DNA from: Granulicella aggregans
Lineage (GTDB): Bacteria > Acidobacteriota > Terriglobia > Terriglobales > Acidobacteriaceae
Assembly (NCBI RefSeq): GCF_014203275.1
Contig: NZ_JACHIP010000001.1
Span: forward strand, 124,001 to 188,000
Direction of reading: 5' to 3'
Length of the DNA stretch: 64,000 nt
The first letter of the stretch is position 1. The number at the start of each line of letters is the position of its first letter. Below are positions 62,159-64,000 of this stretch, in pieces. The notes beneath the pieces are model-generated. The model saw only the letters and a program-made list of their open reading frames with translations. It had not been told where the DNA came from and did not search any database. The position numbers were made by a program, and so were the translations under genes.

Positions 62159-63718
62159 CTAAAACCTGCGGACCGACAGCATCGTAATGTCATCGGACTG
62201 CGGCGCTCCATCGACGAACAGCGCTACTCTGCGCGACATCTCACCGATCAGCGCGCGGCAGTCCAACTCGCAATTCGCTCCAAGGCCCCCGATCACACGC
62301 TCGTCGGAGAAGTCCTCTTCCGCGATGTTCTGAGCCTCGGACACTCCATCCGTATAAAGGAACACAGCATCCCCCGGCATCAATTGCACGCTGCTAACGA
62401 TATACCCCATCCCGTCGAACAGTCCCAGTGGAATTCCCCCAACGTCTGCAAGCGCTTCCACCTCTCCACTAGCCGCGCGCGTCACATACGGCGGATTATG
62501 GCCGGCGCTGCAATACTGAAACTCCCCCGTCACCAGGTCCAGCAGTCCATAGAAGCAAGTCGCGAACATCGCGCTCACACGCTCCCGCACCAGCACGCGA
62601 TTCACCTCAAGAAAGCACTCCGCAGGCGACATCCCGAGGATAGCCGTGGACTTCACCTGCATCCGCGTCAACGCCATATACAGCGCCGCCGGAATTCCCT
62701 TGCCCGACACATCCCCAATCACCACGCCGAGCCGATTCTCATCCACCAGGAAGAAGTCGAAGAAGTCCCCGCCAACCGCTCTCGCCGAGGTCATCTGCGC
62801 ATGCAGCTCAAACTCTTTCCGCTCAGGAAATGGCGGGAAGATTCGCGGCACCAGAAGGTGCTGAATCGTCCGCGCCGTCTCCAACTCATGCTGCAGCGCG
62901 GCAAGCTGTTCGCGGTCCCGCACCGCTCCCACCATGTCCGCGCACAGAAACGAATTCTCGATCGCAGTCGCCGTCTGCAACGCAATCGTATTGACCAGCT
63001 TCAAATCGGCCGCTGAATACGAGGTTCCCGCCGCAGTGTGGGCCAGCGCAATCACGCCCACTGACCGCTGCCCCGCCCGCAGCGGAGCGCAGATCACCGC
63101 ATTCAGTGCCCGTTCCGAATCAAACAGCCTCGCATCACTGCCGCAATCATTCACGACCTCCGCGATGCCGCGATCAAGAATCGACTGTGCAAACTGCGAT
63201 CCGGTCGCGAGCGGCCCACCGTCGCCACCCTCAAGCCTGCCGAAGAACGCCGCCACACGCAGCGGGCTATCGTCCTTCTCGCGGACAAGGATGCACCCAT
63301 GCGTTGCGGAGATCAGCCGTTGTGCCTGCGCCAGTGCGGACTCGCCCACCGCATTCAGATTGAGCAGCGCGGCAAGCTGCTCCGAGAGCTGTTCGATCAG
63401 GTGGACCTCGCGGTAGAGATGCAGCACCTCCGCCGCCAGCGCCCGTCCTTCAGCCTCACGCGAAGCTAGATGCGCCAGCAGCAGAGAGAGCGCCTTCGCG
63501 GCCTCTGGCGGTCCCGTGACGTATCCCAGCGTCGCATCGTCCAGAAGCACCGGCACGCCGGCACTCAACCTATCTGTGCCCGGCAACTCTCCAAGCAAAA
63601 CCTTGCCTGATGCATCCGTTACGCAAACACTGCCGCCAAGCGCCTCGCACATCGCAACCAACGCGGGATAGCTGCTTGAACGACGGCTCGCAATCGTCTT
63701 CAGGCTTAGCGCGGCCAT
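62159..63718 (-). CDS. GAF-domain PP2C (SpoIIE/RsbU-type) phosphatase
   Basis: A 519-residue signalling protein. Residues ~110-270 form a GAF domain (LNAVGESALAQAQRLISATH, ALNAVICAPLRAGQRSVGVI), a short coiled linker, then a PP2C domain ~310-519 (AVGGDFFDFFLVDENRLGVV, IGDVSGKGIPAALYMALTRM, CSAGHNPPYV, FLYTDGVSEAQN, and SDDITMLSVRRF) with the acidic metal ligands. It follows the receiver gene, so the two likely form a partner-switching or output pair. Confidence 0.9.
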   Translation of the reverse strand: MAALSLKTIASRRSSSYPALVAMCEALGGSVCVTDASGKVLLGELPGTDRLSAGVPVLLDDATLGYVTGPPEAAKALSLLLAHLASREAEGRALAAEVLHLYREVHLIEQLSEQLAALLNLNAVGESALAQAQRLISATHGCILVREKDDSPLRVAAFFGRLEGGDGGPLATGSQFAQSILDRGIAEVVNDCGSDARLFDSERALNAVICAPLRAGQRSVGVIALAHTAAGTSYSAADLKLVNTIALQTATAIENSFLCADMVGAVRDREQLAALQHELETARTIQHLLVPRIFPPFPERKEFELHAQMTSARAVGGDFFDFFLVDENRLGVVIGDVSGKGIPAALYMALTRMQVKSTAILGMSPAECFLEVNRVLVRERVSAMFATCFYGLLDLVTGEFQYCSAGHNPPYVTRAASGEVEALADVGGIPLGLFDGMGYIVSSVQLMPGDAVFLYTDGVSEAQNIAEEDFSDERVIGGLGANCELDCRALIGEMSRRVALFVDGAPQSDDITMLSVRRF

Positions 63719-63725
63719 GGCAGTC

Positions 63726-64000
63726 TCACTGTTCCAGGCCCAGCACCGACCGCGCTTTGGCCACCAGAGCGTCCGGATCGAAGGGCTTGGTCATGTAGAG
63801 ATCAGCGCCAACCTCCTGCCCGCGCTGCCGATCGAACTCCTGGCCTTTTGCGGTCAACAGGATGATGTGAATATGGTTCAGCTTCAGCTCGTTCTTTACC
63901 GCGTGGCATACGTCGAAGCCATTCTTCTTCGGCATCATCACGTCCAGGAACACCAGGTTCGGCTGCTCTTCCTGGATCATGTCAATGGCCTCCTCGCCAT
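63726..64000 (-). CDS. Response-regulator receiver protein, 5' end beyond window
   Basis: The C-terminal ~90 residues of a CheY-like receiver: phospho-acceptor Asp in LVFLDVMMPKKNG, Thr in IILLTAKGQEFDRQ, Lys in LYMTKPFDPDALVAKARSV. The frame continues without a start to the window edge (GEEAID before the first Met). It is 7 bp from the GAF-PP2C gene in the same direction; the phosphatase is a likely output. Confidence 0.88.
   Translation of the reverse strand, partial: GEEAIDMIQEEQPNLVFLDVMMPKKNGFDVCHAVKNELKLNHIHIILLTAKGQEFDRQRGQEVGADLYMTKPFDPDALVAKARSVLGLEQ

Noticed and set aside
1..64000. CRISPR array
   Set aside because: No regularly spaced repeat-spacer pattern was noticed anywhere; the short repeats found belong to att sites and operators.

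Overview
The window looks like an Acidobacteriota chromosome of the Granulicella/Terriglobus/Edaphobacter type. The evidence is a large TonB-dependent receptor with an N-terminal carboxypeptidase-regulatory domain, many exported enzymes with twin-arginine leaders, and a triple-tyrosine histidine kinase. The assignment is by family resemblance only; there is no ribosomal marker here.

From about 245 to 41,587 lies a genomic island of about 41.3 kb inserted in a tRNA-Leu(CAA) gene (217-303). A tyrosine integrase gene sits directly inside the left end. A 19-bp anticodon-arm core (245-263) is repeated at 41,569-41,587. A perfect 30-bp repeat, the likely integrase arm site, lies about 120 bp inside each core. 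The sequence beyond the right core again resembles a tRNA 3' half, terminator, arm site and integrase start, which suggests the scar of an older related element.

Island cargo, left to right: a hypothetical gene; a 5'-truncated relaxase/helicase relic; a serine recombinase, DUF2971 and HEPN-like operon; two small exported SnoaL-like proteins; a scrambled tniB relic; a Tn552/Tn5053-like module (resolvase, tniA, tniB); an exported zinc-phospholipase-like protein; two exported proteins of unknown function; a helicase, unknown and HNH operon (possible defence); a decayed lasso-peptide-type cluster (PqqD-like B1, APH-fold kinase, B2 protease, truncated C gene); a HTH/nucleotidyltransferase pair with a frameshift; a second HTH gene and hipBA; and an eight-gene minus-strand block (31,023-40,922) coding for a clostripain protease, a TPR-CHAT protease, an ECF sigma factor, an anti-sigma-like membrane protein, a small membrane protein, an exported protein, a papain-like protease and a small helical protein. 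This last block is the most interesting candidate for an undescribed regulated proteolytic system.

To the right is ordinary chromosome with a coherent catabolic locus: KDG kinase and KDPG aldolase; a TonB receptor followed by a SelA/DgaE-like PLP enzyme, a RidA-like protein, a bicovalent-FAD sugar oxidase and a short lactonase-like protein; and, facing them, an amidohydrolase/deacetylase, a second SelA-like enzyme and an RraA-like protein. A two-component system, an MFS transporter and an exported GH42 enzyme follow. I infer a route that oxidises and deaminates hexosamines outside the cytoplasm to 2-keto-3-deoxy-aldonates, which are imported, phosphorylated and cleaved. The window ends with a glyoxalase-fold protein, a GAF-PP2C phosphatase and a receiver protein cut by the window edge.
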